DNA from: Chloroflexota bacterium
GTDB taxonomy: Bacteria > Chloroflexota > UBA5177 > JANWHV01
Assembly (NCBI GenBank): GCA_025924845.1
Contig: JAICHN010000022.1
Coordinates: forward strand, 1 to 22,973
Direction: 5' to 3'
DNA: 22,973 nucleotides
In this document: piece by piece, positions 13,725-21,649 of the stretch
Layout: each line of letters starts with the position of its first letter
Numbering within the stretch: the stretch's first letter is position 1
Position numbers and translations under genes: made by a program
Notes under the pieces: generated by a model
What the model saw: the letters and a program-made list of their open reading frames with translations, nothing else
What the model was told of the DNA's origin: nothing
Database searches by the model: none

Positions 13725-16130
13725 ATGCAGAAACAGCCCACTGGGGCGCATTTAGCGGTTGGGGAACTGCTCCGCCGCTATCGGGAACGTGCCGGTCTGT
13801 CGCAAGAGGCGCTGGCCGAGCGCGCCGGCGTGAGTCCGCGCGGTCTGCTCTATCTGGAACGCGGCACTCGGCGGCCCTATCCTGCCACGCTGCGCCGACT
13901 GGCTGACGCCCTGTCCCTTGGCGCTGAGGAGCGGGAGGCGTTGACCCGGGCCAGCCGCGAGGGGAGCACCCCTGCGGGGCCCGCTCCGGGGGATACGGCC
14001 GGACCACCGGCCGATCGTCAAGCGGTGCGGGAGGCCACGACCCCGCCGGGCCGCCCCTTGCACAACCTTCCCGCCGCCCTGTCCAGTTTCATCGGGCGCG
14101 AACAGGCACAGGCGAGCGTGCATGAGCTGTTCACCGCCCATCGCCTGGTGACGCTGGTCGGTCCCGGCGGGGTGGGTAAGACGCGGCTCGCCCTGGCCGT
14201 GGCGGAGGGAATCGTCGGGGCCCACCCTGACGGCGTGTGGCTGGTGGAACTGGCTGCCCTGGCCGACCCCGGACTGGTGCCGGGCACGGTTACCAGAACT
14301 CTGGGTCTGCGTGAAGAACCTGGCCGCCCGGTCCTGGACATACTGCGCGACTTTTGCGGCGGTAAGGGCATGGTGCTGGTGCTGGATAACTGCGAGCACC
14401 TGCTGACGGCTTGTACGGCACTGGCCGGCACGCTGCTGAGGGCGGCGCCCGCACTGCGCCTCCTGGCAACCAGCCGGGAGCCGCTCCGCGTGGCAGGGGA
14501 GCAGTGCTACCGGGTTCCCTCGCTTAGCGTCCCCGATCCCGAGCACCTGCCCTCGCCTGAGTTAGCGGGCAGCTACGAAGCGGTGCGCCTGTTCGTGGCC
14601 CGTGCCCAGGAGCGACGCCACACCTTCGCCCTGACCGGCGCCAACGCGCGGGCAGTAGCCGAGATCTGCGCGCGGCTGGATGGTATCCCCCTGGCGATCG
14701 AGCTGGCGGCGGCGCGGGTGGCAAGCGCGTCGGTGGAGGCCATTGCGGCCCGCCTGGACGACCGCTTTCGTCTACTGACCACCGGCTCGGATGATCTCCC
14801 CACGCGGCAGCGGACCTTGAGGGCGACCCTGGAGTGGAGTTGGGACCTGTTGGACGGGAGGATGCGAGCGCTGCTCGGTCGGCTCTCGGTGTTTGTGGGC
14901 GGCTGGATGCTTGAAGCGGCGGAGATCGTGTGCGTGGGCCAGGAGGAGGATTCCTGGGCGGTACTCGATGGGCTCGATGGGCTAGTCAATCGCTCACTGG
15001 TACAGTTGGACGAAACCCCCACGGGAGCGGTGCGCTACCGGTTGCTGGAAACGGTGCGTCGGTATGCCGCGGAGCAGCTTGCCGCGGCTGGTGAGGAAAC
15101 CATCACCCGGGACGGCCACCTGTCGTACTACCTCGCGCTGGCGGAACGGGCGGTGCAGGCGTTCCGAGGGCCTGATCTGGGAACATGGCTGGACCGCCTG
15201 GACACCGAGCACGACAACCTGCGGGCGGCGCTGATCTGGGCGCGCGCGGGGGCGCGGGGCGAGGAAGGTTTGCAACTGGCGGCGGCGCTGGCGCCCTTTT
15301 GGGAATTTCGAGGCCATATTGCCGAAGGGCGACACAGCGTGGAGGAGATGCTCGCCGCCTTCCAGGGATCGGCCGGCACCCGTGCCCGAGCGCTGAATGC
15401 CGCGGGCTTCCTGACGATGCGCGCGGGCGACATCCCGGCCTCGCTGCGTCTATACCAGGAGTCCCTGGCATTGCGCCGTGAACTTGGTGACACGCGCGGC
15501 ATGGCGGCGGCGCTTACCAACATAGGGAATGCGTACATTGAGATGGGCGAGTACGAGCGGGCCTTATCCGCGTATGCCGAGGCGCTGGATCTCTGTCGTG
15601 CGTCAGGGGACCACTCGGGCACCACCGCCGCCTTGAACAACCAGGCGGTGGCGATGCGTGAACTGGGCCAGTTCGAGCAGGCGGAGGCCCTGGCGAAAGA
15701 AAGCCTGGCGCTGCGGCGGGAGCAGGGCGACCGACGCGGCGTCGCCGAAGCGACCAACAATCTGGCACAGGCGGCATCGATGCAAGGTCGGTACGAGCAG
15801 GCGACCGTGCTCTTCAAGGAGGGACTCCTGTTGAGCAGGGATCTGGGAGATATAATTCGGCTGCTTGAGGCACTGGAGGGCCTGGCCTGGGTGGCCGCGG
15901 CGCTCGGGCAGCCGCTCGGGGCCGCCCGGCAGGGCGGCGCGGCCGAGGCGGAGCGGGAGAGGCTTGGGTTACCCCAGGGCATCCCGGACCGCGGCTTTCG
16001 TGAAAGGGCGAGCCACGCCATGCGCGCGGCGCTGGGCGAGGCAATGTTCGCGGCAGCCTGGGCCGAAGGGCGCGGCATGACGCTGAACGAGGCCATTGCG
16101 TTGGCGCTCACGGACGACTCAACCCATTAA
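13725..16130 (+). CDS. HTH (XRE) / NB-ARC ATPase / TPR transcriptional regulator
   Basis: An 801-residue cytoplasmic signal-transduction ATPase. Residues 10-70 are an XRE helix-turn-helix (LSQEALAERAGVSPRGLLYLERG). Residues 120-460 are an NB-ARC P-loop module with Walker A GPGGVGKTR (146-154), Walker B VLVLDNCEHLL (217-227), the TSRE sensor (249-252), and the GIPLAIELAAARV block (320-332). Residues 550-730 hold about four TPR-like helical repeats (YQESLALRRELGDT, YAEALDLCRASGDH, AKESLALRREQGD). This domain order is usual in Actinobacteria and Chloroflexota (AfsR-like STAND regulators that oligomerise with ATP). AGGAGG lies 6 nt before ATG 13725; the longer frame from 13458 begins upstream of the promoter. 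It is divergent from the cupredoxin/small-protein block and may control it. Confidence 0.9.
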   Translation: MQKQPTGAHLAVGELLRRYRERAGLSQEALAERAGVSPRGLLYLERGTRRPYPATLRRLADALSLGAEEREALTRASREGSTPAGPAPGDTAGPPADRQAVREATTPPGRPLHNLPAALSSFIGREQAQASVHELFTAHRLVTLVGPGGVGKTRLALAVAEGIVGAHPDGVWLVELAALADPGLVPGTVTRTLGLREEPGRPVLDILRDFCGGKGMVLVLDNCEHLLTACTALAGTLLRAAPALRLLATSREPLRVAGEQCYRVPSLSVPDPEHLPSPELAGSYEAVRLFVARAQERRHTFALTGANARAVAEICARLDGIPLAIELAAARVASASVEAIAARLDDRFRLLTTGSDDLPTRQRTLRATLEWSWDLLDGRMRALLGRLSVFVGGWMLEAAEIVCVGQEEDSWAVLDGLDGLVNRSLVQLDETPTGAVRYRLLETVRRYAAEQLAAAGEETITRDGHLSYYLALAERAVQAFRGPDLGTWLDRLDTEHDNLRAALIWARAGARGEEGLQLAAALAPFWEFRGHIAEGRHSVEEMLAAFQGSAGTRARALNAAGFLTMRAGDIPASLRLYQESLALRRELGDTRGMAAALTNIGNAYIEMGEYERALSAYAEALDLCRASGDHSGTTAALNNQAVAMRELGQFEQAEALAKESLALRREQGDRRGVAEATNNLAQAASMQGRYEQATVLFKEGLLLSRDLGDIIRLLEALEGLAWVAAALGQPLGAARQGGAAEAERERLGLPQGIPDRGFRERASHAMRAALGEAMFAAAWAEGRGMTLNEAIALALTDDSTH

Positions 16131-16171
16131 TCGAGCCTGAGAGCGGCGGTTGTTAAAGGCAGTGCGGGCAA

Positions 16172-16369
16172 TTGCATCCGTCCGCGCACCTGTACGCGCC
16201 TCAATGTGCCCCTACCTACGCTTGGGCATTTCCTCCCACGCCGGTTCCGTTCCAGGCTCGCGCCGGCTATGGCCCGCGGCGCTTGTCGATCAGCCTGACC
16301 GGCGGGGCCAAGCTCCAAATCGTCTGGGATGATGTGCCGCTCACTGACTCTGCGCTAACCGCTGCATAG
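16172..16369 (+). other. Short orphan open frame in a 270-bp convergent gap
   Basis: A 65-codon frame, TTG to TAG, with codon composition like the real genes and a protein-like tail (GYGPRRLSISLTGGAKLQIV). It has no ribosome site and no family I recognise. It could be a degraded gene end. TGCCCCTAC at 16207-16215 resembles the palindrome core seen elsewhere. Confidence 0.25.
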
Positions 16370-16401
16370 CTCTGCGGCCCTGATTGGGCAATATGGAGCG
16401 G

Positions 16402-17709
16402 CTACGCCATATCTTCTCGCGCCAGACGGCGTGCGAGGCGCTCGGCCATGGCGATACTGTAGTTCTGGCCGCGGTCCTGCGGGTAAATCTGGAACATGTT
16501 GGCCATGTAAAGATGCGGAATCGGCGTGTCGTGAGGAGCGATATGCTCTTTGAAATCCACCGTGACGACCGGTTGCGCGTACGGCGCCGCGAATGAATGC
16601 AGGCCAGTGATCCAGGAGCGGCGCAGGTCGGGGTTGATCCGCTGCAAGTAGGGCAAGAAGTCCTCGAGGATCGCTTCCTTCTCGCGAGAAAACAGCGGAT
16701 GATCCATCGGTACGTAATTCCCGACGTACACCAGGTGCTTGCCGCCGTAATCTTCAGGCGGCATGTAGTTGGTATGCTCTACCACGGCGAGGAACGGATA
16801 GCCGGGATCGTTGATCGCGATCCAGTAGACCTTGGAAAGGGGCCGGTCCAACTCAAGCACCAGGCAATGGGCGCCAAGGGCCTTTCTGCCGCCGTACCGC
16901 GCCCGGAAGTCGGCCGGCATCCCTTCGGTCAGGTCGATGGTTAGGCGCGCGGGCAGGGTGGAGACCACTCTATCGAACTCGCCGCTCGCCGCTCCCGCCT
17001 CCACGGCGATATTGCCGGACGGCTGAGGGCGAATGCGGGTAACAGCGGTCGAGAAATGCAGGTCACCGCCGTGAGCATCAACGCGCTCGGCCAGGCGCTC
17101 ATAGAGTTGCTGAAATCCACCGTGTACATAACCGAGCGCCGTGCTCCGCAAGTGAACTCGGGACCAGAACCAGGGCATGGCAATCTTGTCACTGTAGTCA
17201 CCGAACTTCTGCTTGAGTAGCGGCTCCGCGATTACCGCGAAGGCGGTCGGACCCATCCAGCGCCGCAGCCACCGCTCCGCCGTGTGACCCTCGAAGCGCT
17301 GGTAGCCTTTCTCCAGCTTGAGGTAGGCCAGCACGGCGCCCACGCGGACGCGGTCGACAAAGGGCAACGGTTTGAGGCGAAGGAGGGGAATCGCCCCATC
17401 CATGGAGTGGATGGCACCGTCGCGCAGAATGGTCGTCGCCGGTTTGGGCCATACCAGGCGGCCGGCCAATCCCAACTCCTGGATCAGATCGACAGCGGCG
17501 TGATCGGCGCGAAACAGATGGTGGTAGAACTTCTCCAGGTAGATGGGGGTGCCGTCTTCCCGGTGCGCCACGACGAAACCCGCCGCCAGGCCGCCTGGTT
17601 CCGGCTCGCGCTCGATCACCGTCACGCTGTTTCCGGATCGCGCCAGACGGTAGGCCAGGGTCAACCCGAGGGCGCCCGCGCCGAGCACCGCCGTATGCGT
17701 TCTCCTCAT
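16402..17709 (-). CDS. FAD-dependent oxidoreductase, protoporphyrinogen-oxidase/UGM-like
   Basis: A 435-residue flavoprotein. The Rossmann FAD fingerprint GAGALGLTLAYRLARSG lies at 10-26, followed by VIEREPEPGGLAAGF with the flavin-contact PGGLA. Other landmarks are EKFYHHLFRAD, the substrate region GDYSDKIAMPWFWSRVHLRS, and a closing FAD motif MANMFQIYPQDRGQNYSIA near residue 410. COG1232-type proteins include HemY-like oxidases, UDP-galactopyranose mutase relatives and polysaccharide or lipid oxidoreductases; the YHHLF motif is more frequent in the last group. No haem genes are near. The start ATG 17709 follows AGGGGA closely. The 81 bp after the DksA-like stop and before this start show no clear promoter. 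Confidence 0.85.
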   Translation of the reverse strand: MRRTHTAVLGAGALGLTLAYRLARSGNSVTVIEREPEPGGLAAGFVVAHREDGTPIYLEKFYHHLFRADHAAVDLIQELGLAGRLVWPKPATTILRDGAIHSMDGAIPLLRLKPLPFVDRVRVGAVLAYLKLEKGYQRFEGHTAERWLRRWMGPTAFAVIAEPLLKQKFGDYSDKIAMPWFWSRVHLRSTALGYVHGGFQQLYERLAERVDAHGGDLHFSTAVTRIRPQPSGNIAVEAGAASGEFDRVVSTLPARLTIDLTEGMPADFRARYGGRKALGAHCLVLELDRPLSKVYWIAINDPGYPFLAVVEHTNYMPPEDYGGKHLVYVGNYVPMDHPLFSREKEAILEDFLPYLQRINPDLRRSWITGLHSFAAPYAQPVVTVDFKEHIAPHDTPIPHLYMANMFQIYPQDRGQNYSIAMAERLARRLAREDMA

Positions 17710-17791
17710 CGATCCCCTATTCCGGCAACGGCGTCGATAGTGTGCTTCAACCGCATGGCGTAATCAGCGCCGCCGCGCCGGACACTGAGCC

Positions 17792-18181
17792 TCACGGGGC
17801 ACGATGGTTGTTGCCGTCGTCCACGTTTGTGGTGGCCCAGGGCAGGGCTTGCAGGCGTTCGAGCGGAATCGGCTGTCCACTCACATCACTTAACCCGTAG
17901 AGACCCGCGTCCATCCTTTGCAGAGCGTGCCGCACCTGGGCCAGTAATCGCTGGTCGTTGGCCGAGAGGGCCATTTCCGTATCGGCGGTGGTGATGTCCT
18001 GGGCCATATCGCCATAATCCTCGGGATCAGTCGTCAGAGGGTCGTTGATCCCATTGGCCTGGTTCGGGGTCGCCGACGCTCGGAGTGCGCCCTGCAAGCG
18101 TGCCACTTCAGCTTCAAGTCTGTGCCGAAGCTCGGCCAAGGTAGTCGCATTCAGATCAGGGTGGACGCTCTCGGCGGCCAT
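17792..18181 (-). CDS. DksA/TraR-like protein without zinc ligands
   Basis: A 129-residue protein with the DksA architecture: a long coiled-coil hairpin (about 12-90) with an acidic tip (DPEDYGDMAQDITTADTE), then GLYGLSDVSGQPIPLERLQALPWATTN. In DksA the last part is YGxCxxCGxPI...CxxC; here the four cysteines are replaced by Ser98, Ser101, Asn119 and Asp121. DksA enters the RNA polymerase secondary channel and works with ppGpp. The loss of zinc resembles cysteine-free homologs reported in several bacteria that remain functional, and is not a sign of decay. AAAGGGG precedes the ATG. The next gene downstream is the FAD enzyme. Confidence 0.85.
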   Translation of the reverse strand: MAAESVHPDLNATTLAELRHRLEAEVARLQGALRASATPNQANGINDPLTTDPEDYGDMAQDITTADTEMALSANDQRLLAQVRHALQRMDAGLYGLSDVSGQPIPLERLQALPWATTNVDDGNNHRAP

Positions 18182-18250
18182 TTCGCTGCCCCTTTTTGCT
18201 ACAACATGCTTTGGTTGGAAGTACCGCGCCGCCCGGAGTACGGCGTTCTT

Positions 18251-19363
18251 CTATGATACATCCTGTCGAATAGTGACCTCAACGGTCTGGACGGCGTTAT
18301 TTCCATAGCCCAGATAGTTCCATTCAGGTTGCGTGGGCTGTGTATTACCCGCCTCATCGACGGCGCGGCTACGGAGCGTGACCTGACCGGGCGTGCCTGC
18401 TTCCCAGGTGAACTGCCAGCGTCGCCACGCATAGGGCAGCGCTTCATCCAGCCGCTCCGCCGGCTTCCAGGTTGCGCCGCCGTCGGTGCTGACCTCCACG
18501 CGGGCGATCGGCGCCGCTCCGGACCAGGCCATCCCCCGCACTATGTGGGAACCTCTCGGCAGGACGGCATCGGGCTTCGGCGTGGTGATCACCGATCGCA
18601 CGCGCGCGGCGGTGAGCGGCGTCGGTGTGGCGTCGCCCCGCTCGGGATGGACCATGACATAGCGCTCAGTCTGATAATAGCCGGAAAACGGCTTGGTTAG
18701 GGCCTCGATACGGGTTAGCCATTTAACCGAAGCCACGCCGTACCAGCCGGGAACGATCAGGCGTACCGGAAAACCGTGGTCCACCGGCAGCGGTTCGCCG
18801 TTCATGCGGTACGCGAGCAGCGTGTCGGGATGCAGCGCGGTTCCAAGCGGTAAGCTCCGCTCAAAGGCGGTGACCGGCTCGCTTTTCTCTTCGGCTCCGC
18901 GGTCAGCCCCCTCGAAGAGGATCTCCTTTACCCGATCGCCGAGTCCGGCTTGCGCCAATACCAGGTGCAACGGGGCGCCTGTCCACTCGGCCGTACTGAC
19001 TGCCCCATACTGCCATTGCTCGCCGGCCGCCTTCGGAGACATGGCGAAGCGCCCATTGCCGGCGCATTCCGTGGTCACGATGAGGGAACGGGTGGGGAGG
19101 TCAAGCAAATCCGCGAAAGTGAGCTGGCGCGGCCGGCGTACCTCACCCTCCACCCGCAGGCGCCACTCCTCCGCGCCCAGCTTGGGCGCCGTATAGTGAC
19201 TGCGGATATAGAAAAGGCGGTTTGGGGTAATCGTGCCGACCTGCTCGGTCAGCGGAGTCTCGGCATTACGCGGCTCCTCGCGCACCACCAGCAACTCGGG
19301 TTGCTCATGCACGCCGGCAATCGCCGCCGTTGAAGCATGCTGGTCTTTATCGCTACTGGTCAT
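18251..19363 (-). CDS. Sulfite-oxidase-family molybdopterin oxidoreductase
   Basis: A 370-residue protein. Residues 55-230 form the molybdopterin-binding domain with the molybdenum-ligand Cys100 in TTECAGNGR and the VDHGFPVRLIVPGWYGVASVKWLTRIE segment. Residues 250-365 form the Ig-like dimerisation domain (VEVSTDGGATWKPAERL, AWRRWQFTW). The family oxidises sulfite or reduces sulfoxide. No signal peptide or Tat motif is visible, the N-terminus is hydrophilic (MTSSDKDQHASTAA), and no haem domain is fused, so it is predicted to be cytoplasmic or exported in complex. ATG 19363 has GAGGAG directly before it, an unusually short spacing. No cytochrome or molybdenum-cofactor gene lies adjacent. Confidence 0.88.
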   Translation of the reverse strand: MTSSDKDQHASTAAIAGVHEQPELLVVREEPRNAETPLTEQVGTITPNRLFYIRSHYTAPKLGAEEWRLRVEGEVRRPRQLTFADLLDLPTRSLIVTTECAGNGRFAMSPKAAGEQWQYGAVSTAEWTGAPLHLVLAQAGLGDRVKEILFEGADRGAEEKSEPVTAFERSLPLGTALHPDTLLAYRMNGEPLPVDHGFPVRLIVPGWYGVASVKWLTRIEALTKPFSGYYQTERYVMVHPERGDATPTPLTAARVRSVITTPKPDAVLPRGSHIVRGMAWSGAAPIARVEVSTDGGATWKPAERLDEALPYAWRRWQFTWEAGTPGQVTLRSRAVDEAGNTQPTQPEWNYLGYGNNAVQTVEVTIRQDVS

Positions 19364-19437
19364 CTCCTCACAATCCTATACCAATGCGGACTGTCGTGTA
19401 CTAGTACAGCATGGCCTGAATAGCTTGGCGGTTCCGC

Positions 19438-19511
19438 AGGGGCATCCCTTGTGAGTGCCCTGGTTCGGGCCGGCGAGGGCACCCATCACCCAGAGGGTCC
19501 CCTATGCCCCT
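19438..19511. repeat. Nested palindrome with AGGGGCAT ends
   Basis: Outer arms AGGGGCAT (19438-19445) and ATGCCCCT (19504-19511) enclose inner arms GTGCCCT (19455-19461) and AGGGCAC (19476-19482). The element lies in the gap between ilvD and the sulfite-oxidase-family gene and resembles the 6493-6540 palindrome. The rest of 19364-19437 shows no feature I can support. Confidence 0.5.
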
Positions 19512-19595
19512 ACAATCAGGAGGAAACCCACGCCAAGGTGAACTAGGCCCACGATCATCATACACGCTTGGGGCTAACGTTCCAGCCCTGGCCGC

Positions 19596-19625
19596 GGCCG
19601 GGCGGGACATGTTGCCCGCCCGGCC
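19596..19625 (-). terminator. GC-rich hairpin after ilvD
   Basis: GGCCGGGCGGG (19596-19606) and CCCGCCCGGCC (19615-19625) form a perfect 11-bp stem with an 8-nt loop, 10 nt after the ilvD stop. It lacks a U tract. Confidence 0.55.
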
Positions 19626-19634
19626 CACGAGTAC

Positions 19635-21323
19635 CTAACGATTCCCGAAAGGCATGGTTCTCGCCCCTTCCGAGGCGGAGCTAACGCTCGCGGCGTATTT
19701 GGCGAAGACGCCGGAGGTGTAGTGGGGAGCCGGCGGCGTCCACTGGGCGAGGCGAGCGGCAAGCTCAGCCGCGGGCACCTCGAGGTCGAGCCGGCGCGTG
19801 TCGAGATCGAACGTGATCGTGTCACCCTCGTGTACGGCGGCGATCGGGCCGCCGTGCGCCGCCTCGGGCGCCACGTGCCCTACCATGAAGCCGCGGGTGG
19901 CGCCGCTGAATCGGCCATCCGTGAGAAGAGCTACCGAGTCACCCAGGCCGGCTCCCACCACGGCGCCGGTGACGCCGAGCATCTCGCGCATGCCGGGGCC
20001 GCCGCTCGGTCCCTCGTAGCGAATCACCATGACGTCGCCCGGCTGAATCTTCCCCCCGGTGACCGCCGCCATGGCATCCTCTTCACGATCGAACACGCGG
20101 GCGGGGCCGCGATGGGACCGTTTGTCATAGCCTGCGACCTTGATCACGCAGCCGTCGGGCGCCAGGCTGCCCTTGAGGATGACCAGACCTCCGGTCTTCT
20201 TGATCGGATTGTCCAGCGAACGGACCACATCCTGCCCCGGCGTCTCTACGGCTTTGGCCGATTCCTCGGCAATGGTCTTGCCGGTCGGGGTTTGCTGACT
20301 GCCGTCGATCAACCCACCCGCGAGCAGGCGCTGTGCGATCAGAGGGATGCCGCCTGCTTTGTCTACGTCGACCGCCATATACTTGCCGCCTGGAATAAGA
20401 TCCACGATGAGCGGGGTACGGGCGCTGATCCTGTCGAAGTCGTCGATGTCGAGCGGCACGCCGGCCTCACGAGCCAGAGCCAGCAGATGGAGCACCGCGT
20501 TGGTCGAGCCGCCGCTGGCCGCCACGCAGGCTATGGCGTTTTCAAAGGCGCCGCGGGTGAGGATATCCAGGGGACGCTGATTGCGGCGCAGCATGTCCAT
20601 GACCAGTTCACCACAGCGTACACTCACCTGATCCTTGCGCGGATCGGTAGCGGGTACGCTTGCCGTGAACATCGGGGAGAGGCCGATGAACTCCAATACG
20701 GTGGCCATGGTGTTGGCGGTAAATTGGCCGCCGCAGGCGCCCGCGCCGGGACAGGCCACATTTTCCAGCTCGGTCAGTTCCGCTTCGGTCATTTTCCCGG
20801 CCGCCACCGCGCCGACCGCCTCGAACATACTTTGCACGGAAACATCGCGCCCTTTATACCGACCCGGAGCGATCGATCCGCCGTAGAGGATGAGGGAGGG
20901 CACGTTTAAGCGGGCCAGAGCGAGCGCCGCGCCGGGGAGAGTCTTATCGCAGCCGACCACGGCGACCATGGCGTCGAACATATAGCCCCGCCCGCAGAGC
21001 TCGATCGAATCCGCGATCACCTCACGGCTGATCAGCGACGCCTTCATCCCTTCGGTGCCCATGGTGATGCCGTCGCTGATCGCTACCGTATTGAACTCCA
21101 TCGGGGTGCCCCCCGCCGCGCGGACGCCCTCCTTGACGCGGGCTGCCAGGCGACGGAGATGGAAGTTGCAGGGCATGGTTTCGATCCATGTGTTGGCGAT
21201 GCCCACGATGGGCTTGGCCAGGTCCTCGTCGGTGTAGCCGATCGCCTTGTAAAAGGAGCGCGCCGGAGCGCGATCCCGTCCCTCGATAATCGTTCTGCTG
21301 GGTAAGTGCTGGTCGTTGGCCAC
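19635..21323 (-). CDS. ilvD: Dihydroxy-acid dehydratase
   Basis: A 562-residue enzyme of isoleucine/valine synthesis that dehydrates 2,3-dihydroxy-3-methyl acids to 2-oxo acids. It has the cluster cysteines in MPCNFH (Cys52), [11 protein letters not shown] (Cys125) and [17 protein letters not shown] (Cys197), all counted from the start used here. That three-cysteine pattern fits the [2Fe-2S] class. Other landmarks are [18 protein letters not shown], the [22 protein letters not shown] region, and [15 protein letters not shown]. Length and C-terminus are normal. The longest frame starts at ATG 21344, but AGGAGG lies 5 nt before GTG 21323, so that is the better start. TATACT at 21366-21371 could be the -10; the -35 is weak. 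No other BCAA gene is adjacent. Confidence 0.95.
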   Translation of the reverse strand: MANDQHLPSRTIIEGRDRAPARSFYKAIGYTDEDLAKPIVGIANTWIETMPCNFHLRRLAARVKEGVRAAGGTPMEFNTVAISDGITMGTEGMKASLISREVIADSIELCGRGYMFDAMVAVVGCDKTLPGAALALARLNVPSLILYGGSIAPGRYKGRDVSVQSMFEAVGAVAAGKMTEAELTELENVACPGAGACGGQFTANTMATVLEFIGLSPMFTASVPATDPRKDQVSVRCGELVMDMLRRNQRPLDILTRGAFENAIACVAASGGSTNAVLHLLALAREAGVPLDIDDFDRISARTPLIVDLIPGGKYMAVDVDKAGGIPLIAQRLLAGGLIDGSQQTPTGKTIAEESAKAVETPGQDVVRSLDNPIKKTGGLVILKGSLAPDGCVIKVAGYDKRSHRGPARVFDREEDAMAAVTGGKIQPGDVMVIRYEGPSGGPGMREMLGVTGAVVGAGLGDSVALLTDGRFSGATRGFMVGHVAPEAAHGGPIAAVHEGDTITFDLDTRRLDLEVPAAELAARLAQWTPPAPHYTSGVFAKYAASVSSASEGARTMPFGNR

Positions 21324-21463
21324 GGTTACCTCCTGAATTGCCATGTACGCCCGTAGGATGTCCTAAGTATACGGGGGGATGCACCTGGAACGGGAATACG
21401 GCGTTGGGGATGCGACGACGAGGGAAACCAGTATCGCCGGCCAGGCGTGCTAAAGTAGCGACG

Positions 21464-21649
21464 ATGCTCAAGTATGAGCGCAAGTTCGCTACCTACATCG
21501 CGAACAACGGGGGGTCCATCGTGAACTTCAGACTTCGCCATCAAGATCGAGACTGCGGAAGAGCCCAGTGCCGTGACGAGATGCGGGTCCATTTACCTAA
21601 TGATCTCGTGTTTCCGATCACCAGGGAAGTTGCCGCGCGCTGGGAGTGA
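21464..21649 (+). other. Short orphan open frame upstream of ilvD
   Basis: A 61-residue frame (MLKYERKFATYIANNGGSIV at the start) ends TGA 21649 and overlaps the GH127 gene end by 32 bp. It has gene-like codon use and four charged clusters but no ribosome site and no recognised family. It may be a gene remnant. The surrounding 21345-21617 otherwise holds only the ilvD promoter region. Confidence 0.25.

Noticed and set aside
15128..16111. 327-codon frame antisense to the TPR region
   Set aside because: Low-complexity Ser/Ala/Arg-rich translation, a shadow of the TPR coding strand.
19722..20909. 395-codon open frame antisense to ilvD
   Set aside because: It mirrors the high-GC third-position pattern of ilvD, has no ribosome site and no recognisable domain; ilvD motifs are complete on the other strand.
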